This document shows positions 6,051 through 8,372 of a stretch of DNA of 8,372 nt, piece after piece. Every line of letters begins with the position of its first letter. Position 1 is the first letter of the stretch. The stretch lies in the NCBI GenBank assembly GCA_002255315.1, contig NCBD01000070.1, positions 1 through 8,372 on the forward strand, read 5' to 3'. The position numbers were made by a program, and so were the translations under genes. This stretch comes from Actinobacteria bacterium 21-64-8. GTDB lineage: Bacteria > Actinomycetota > Acidimicrobiia > Acidimicrobiales > RAAP-2. Below the pieces are notes generated by a model, which saw nothing but the letters and a program-made list of their open reading frames with translations, had not been told where the DNA came from and searched no databases.

Positions 6051-8003
6051 GTGGCTTGGGGTGGCGGCTGGGGAGGCGGGGGCGGCGCTGGCTTTGGCGG
6101 CGGTCACGTGGCGAGCTCGTCGGCCAATCTGCCCTTTGGGGGCATTCCCACCGAGCTGCAGGCGGGCGCGTCGAAGATCCTCGCCCAAGAACCACCCCAC
6201 GAGCCATCGCACTTATCCTTTTCACAACTGCCCAGCGAGCGCGAGCGTCGCCGACTGACGCTGCCGTCGATGCTGTGGGATTACAAACGCTGGGTGGTGC
6301 TCGGATCGCTGCTCGTCATCGTGATCAGTCTGCTCTTACAAAGCGGTCCCCGACTGACCGAGTACGCCATCAATCGCGGCATGGTCCCCGGCCACCACTC
6401 GCTGAAAGTGATCGCGACGACGGCCGTCGTCTTTTTGGTCGTGGCGCTGCTCGGCACCTTCGCCCAGCGCTCCCAAGCCATTGTCACCGGCAAACTCGCG
6501 TCACGTGTCATGCACGACCTGCGCATCCGCGTCTTTACCCACTACCAGCGACTGAGCCTCGACTTTTTCACCGACGAAAAGGCCGGCGTGCTGATGAGTC
6601 GCATGACGAGCGACATTGAGAATCTTCAACAACTGATCCAAGACGGCGTCAGTCAATTCGCGCTACAAGGTCTCACGATGATCGTGATCACGGCCGTGCT
6701 CTTTACGACCAACGTCGCGCTCGCCACGTGGACCATCGTGCTCGTGGTACCGATCCTCTTCGCCTTTACGATCTGGTTCCACCACGCCTCCGAACGCGGC
6801 TATCTGCTGAGTCGCGACCGCATCGCCAACGTGCTGGCCGACCTGTCCGAATCGCTCTACGGCATCCGGGTCGTCACCGCCAACAACCGCCAGCGCCGCA
6901 ATATCGTGAACCACCGCCACGTGGTGGGGGCCTACCGCGACGCCAATCTCTACACCGGTCGCGTGAACGCCATTTACGGACCGGTCACGATCATGATCGG
7001 CATCTTGGGCCAAGCGCTCCTGCTCGGTATCGGTGGGCGAATGGTGCTCCACCACCAGCTCAGTATCGGCGCGTTAATCGCGTTCTTTCTCTACCTGAAC
7101 CGCTTTTTTCAACCGATCCAGCTCCTCGTCCAGCAGTACAACGCACTCCAGCAAGGCCGCTCGTCCATTATTCGACTACGCGAACTCTTAGAGACGCCCC
7201 CGAGCGTTGACGAAATCGTCGGCGCGACGACCTTGCCCGCGATTGCGGGGCGCATCACGTTCGAGAACGTGAGCTTTGGTTACGACCCCACTCGTTTAGT
7301 GCTGCGCGACGTGAATCTCGAGATTGCCCCGGGTGAATCGGTCGCCTTCGTCGGGCCCACGGGAGCTGGCAAGTCGACGATGGCCAAACTGGCGAATCGC
7401 TTCTACGATCCCACGTCCGGGCGCGTGCTGCTCGACGGCATCGACATCAAGACCGTGACGTTGCACTCGTTGCGCAGTCAGTTGGGCGTCGTGCCCCAAG
7501 AACCGTTCCTCTTTGCGGGCACCATGAAGCAGAATCTGCGCTTTGGCCGCCCCGACGCGACCGACGACGAACTCGAAGAGGCAATTGACGTCGTGGGTCT
7601 GCGCGAGCTGGTCGAGCGACTACCCAACGGCATCGACACCGTCGTGCACGAGCGAGGACAAACCCTCTCGGCCGGTGAACGCCAACTACTGGCCCTCGCG
7701 CGCGCCTTTCTCGCGCGTCCGCGCGTACTGATCTTGGACGAAGCGACCTCGTCGCTCGACCTCCAGAGCGAAACCGTGATTGAACGCGCACTCGATCGTC
7801 TCCTCGAAGGACGCTCGGCGATTCTCATCGCGCACCGCCTGACGACGGCCCAGCGGGCCGACCGCATCGTCGTGATCGATCAAGGCGGCATCGTCGAAGT
7901 CGGCACGCCCGACGAGCTGTTGCGACACGAGGGTGCCTACGCGACGATGTACGCCGCGTGGCTCGCCTCGGGCGGACGCGACGCGACGCGCGAAAGCGCC
8001 TAG
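6051..8003 (+). CDS. ABC exporter half-transporter, catalytic partner subunit
   Basis: This 650-residue membrane/ATPase fusion is the other half of the heterodimeric exporter. The N-terminus is very Gly-rich (W-G repeats, residues 3-18), followed by LPFGGIP (27-33) and a linker to about residue 75. As I recall, such a leader is found in actinobacterial relatives, so it is probably coding. Membrane segments lie at about 81-97, 118-138, 203-223, 225-244, 310-330 and 335-353. Walker A is GPTGAGKST (435-443), Q-loop Gln Q483, Walker B ILDEATS with D563 and catalytic E564, and H-loop H595. The signature is LSAGE (539-543) instead of LSGGQ. It therefore has a complete catalytic core but donates a non-canonical signature to the partner's weak site, exactly complementary to the first subunit. 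It begins with zero gap after that gene and ends 3 bp from the convergent oxidoreductase. Substrate is unknown. Confidence 0.9.
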   Translation: MAWGGGWGGGGGAGFGGGHVASSSANLPFGGIPTELQAGASKILAQEPPHEPSHLSFSQLPSERERRRLTLPSMLWDYKRWVVLGSLLVIVISLLLQSGPRLTEYAINRGMVPGHHSLKVIATTAVVFLVVALLGTFAQRSQAIVTGKLASRVMHDLRIRVFTHYQRLSLDFFTDEKAGVLMSRMTSDIENLQQLIQDGVSQFALQGLTMIVITAVLFTTNVALATWTIVLVVPILFAFTIWFHHASERGYLLSRDRIANVLADLSESLYGIRVVTANNRQRRNIVNHRHVVGAYRDANLYTGRVNAIYGPVTIMIGILGQALLLGIGGRMVLHHQLSIGALIAFFLYLNRFFQPIQLLVQQYNALQQGRSSIIRLRELLETPPSVDEIVGATTLPAIAGRITFENVSFGYDPTRLVLRDVNLEIAPGESVAFVGPTGAGKSTMAKLANRFYDPTSGRVLLDGIDIKTVTLHSLRSQLGVVPQEPFLFAGTMKQNLRFGRPDATDDELEEAIDVVGLRELVERLPNGIDTVVHERGQTLSAGERQLLALARAFLARPRVLILDEATSSLDLQSETVIERALDRLLEGRSAILIAHRLTTAQRADRIVVIDQGGIVEVGTPDELLRHEGAYATMYAAWLASGGRDATRESA

Positions 8004-8008
8004 GCGCT
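7995..8008. repeat. 14-bp perfect palindrome at convergent gene ends
   Basis: AGCGCCTAGGCGCT reads the same on both strands and covers the last codons and stop of the second ABC gene and two bases of the stop of the opposing oxidoreductase gene. It is the only symmetric element at a junction with just 3 bp between stops. It has no unpaired loop, so it would make a weak hairpin. A role in termination or protein binding is speculative, and coincidence in GC-rich DNA is possible. Confidence 0.4.
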
Positions 8009-8372
8009 AGAGCATTTCCTTCACCTGCGCAATGAGCGACGCCGACGTTTGACCGGGTTGGGGCAAGGGGTGCACCTGTAGGTGCGTCACGCCGGCCGCA
8101 CGAAAGGCCGCGACGCGCTCGGCGACGTAGCTCTTCGGTCCACAGAGCGTCGTGAGTTCTAGGAATTCGTCCGGCACCGCGGCTTCGGCTTCGCGCTTCT
8201 TACCCGCGAGGTAGAGGTCTTGAATAACCTCGGCTTCTGCTTCGTAGCCGTAACGAATCGCGAGTTCGTTATAAAAGTTCTTCCCCTTGGCGCCCATGCC
8301 ACCGACGTACAGCTTCGAGCCGTCCGAGGACAGCGCCATCCCAGAGGGGAGCGCCGCCCCGCCGACGCCGAC
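8007..8372 (-). CDS. LLM-class (luciferase-like) F420-dependent oxidoreductase, C-terminal part only
   Basis: The visible 121 codons are the end of a gene whose start lies beyond the window edge; the frame is open to base 8372. LYVGGMGAKGKNFYNELA followed by RYGYEAEAEVIQDLYLAGKKREA is a well-conserved C-terminal block of actinobacterial LLM oxidoreductases, which use a deazaflavin (F420) or flavin in a TIM-barrel fold. CGPKSYVAERVAAFRAAGVTHL is the closing barrel segment, and the end is at a normal place. The cofactor-binding N-terminal part is not visible, so F420 rather than FMN is inferred from the family. The ATG at 8337-8339 is internal, not a real start. The SSDGSK stretch before LYVGGMG looks longer than in the relatives I recall. 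It is convergent with the ABC operon. Confidence 0.75.
   Translation of the reverse strand, partial: VGVGGAALPSGMALSSDGSKLYVGGMGAKGKNFYNELAIRYGYEAEAEVIQDLYLAGKKREAEAAVPDEFLELTTLCGPKSYVAERVAAFRAAGVTHLQVHPLPQPGQTSASLIAQVKEML

Noticed and set aside
8280..8339. Beta-propeller repeat suggested by SSDGSKLYVGG
   Set aside because: The resemblance is one short phrase. The following residues clearly match the C-terminal block of LLM oxidoreductases and no second repeat is present.

Overview
The window comes from a GC-rich bacterium and is most likely actinobacterial. The evidence is frequent GTG starts, several genes that look leaderless (a -10-like TAnnnT box 6-8 nt before the start codon), an F420-type luciferase-like oxidoreductase fragment, and an ABC exporter pair with a Gly-rich N-terminus and a D in the Q-loop position, as I recall from actinobacterial relatives. 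A deep lineage such as Acidimicrobiia would fit, but I cannot prove this from the sequence.

Layout. (1) 61-1614 (+): an NCS1-family nucleobase permease with a strong Shine-Dalgarno, followed by a long hairpin terminator at 1619-1671. (2) 1727-2290 (-): a small P-loop kinase-like ATPase converging on the permease. (3) 2415-2989 (-): a type I phosphoribosyltransferase whose two halves lie in different frames with its central segment missing, so probably a pseudogene. (4) 3012-3482 (+): a yeast FCY1-type cytosine deaminase, divergent from the phosphoribosyltransferase across only 22 bp. (5) 3486-4121 (-): uracil phosphoribosyltransferase (upp), convergent with the deaminase with a 3-bp gap. (6) 4203-8003 (+): two ABC exporter half-transporters abutting with no gap, together a heterodimer with one degenerate ATP site. 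(7) 8007-8372 (-): the C-terminal part of an LLM-class oxidoreductase, cut by the window edge and again separated from its convergent neighbour by 3 bp.

How the genes fit together. Permease, cytosine deaminase and upp form a complete pyrimidine-base salvage route: cytosine uptake, deamination to uracil, and PRPP-dependent conversion to UMP. They are clustered but not in one operon, because strands alternate. The decayed phosphoribosyltransferase may once have belonged to the same salvage set. The ABC exporter is a separate two-gene unit with its own recognisable promoter.

I see no mobile element, CRISPR array, tRNA or rRNA. Nothing amounts to a clearly new biological system. The points most worth a second look are the broken phosphoribosyltransferase, the eukaryote-like cytosine deaminase, the very tight divergent and convergent junctions, and the complementary degenerate motifs of the ABC pair.
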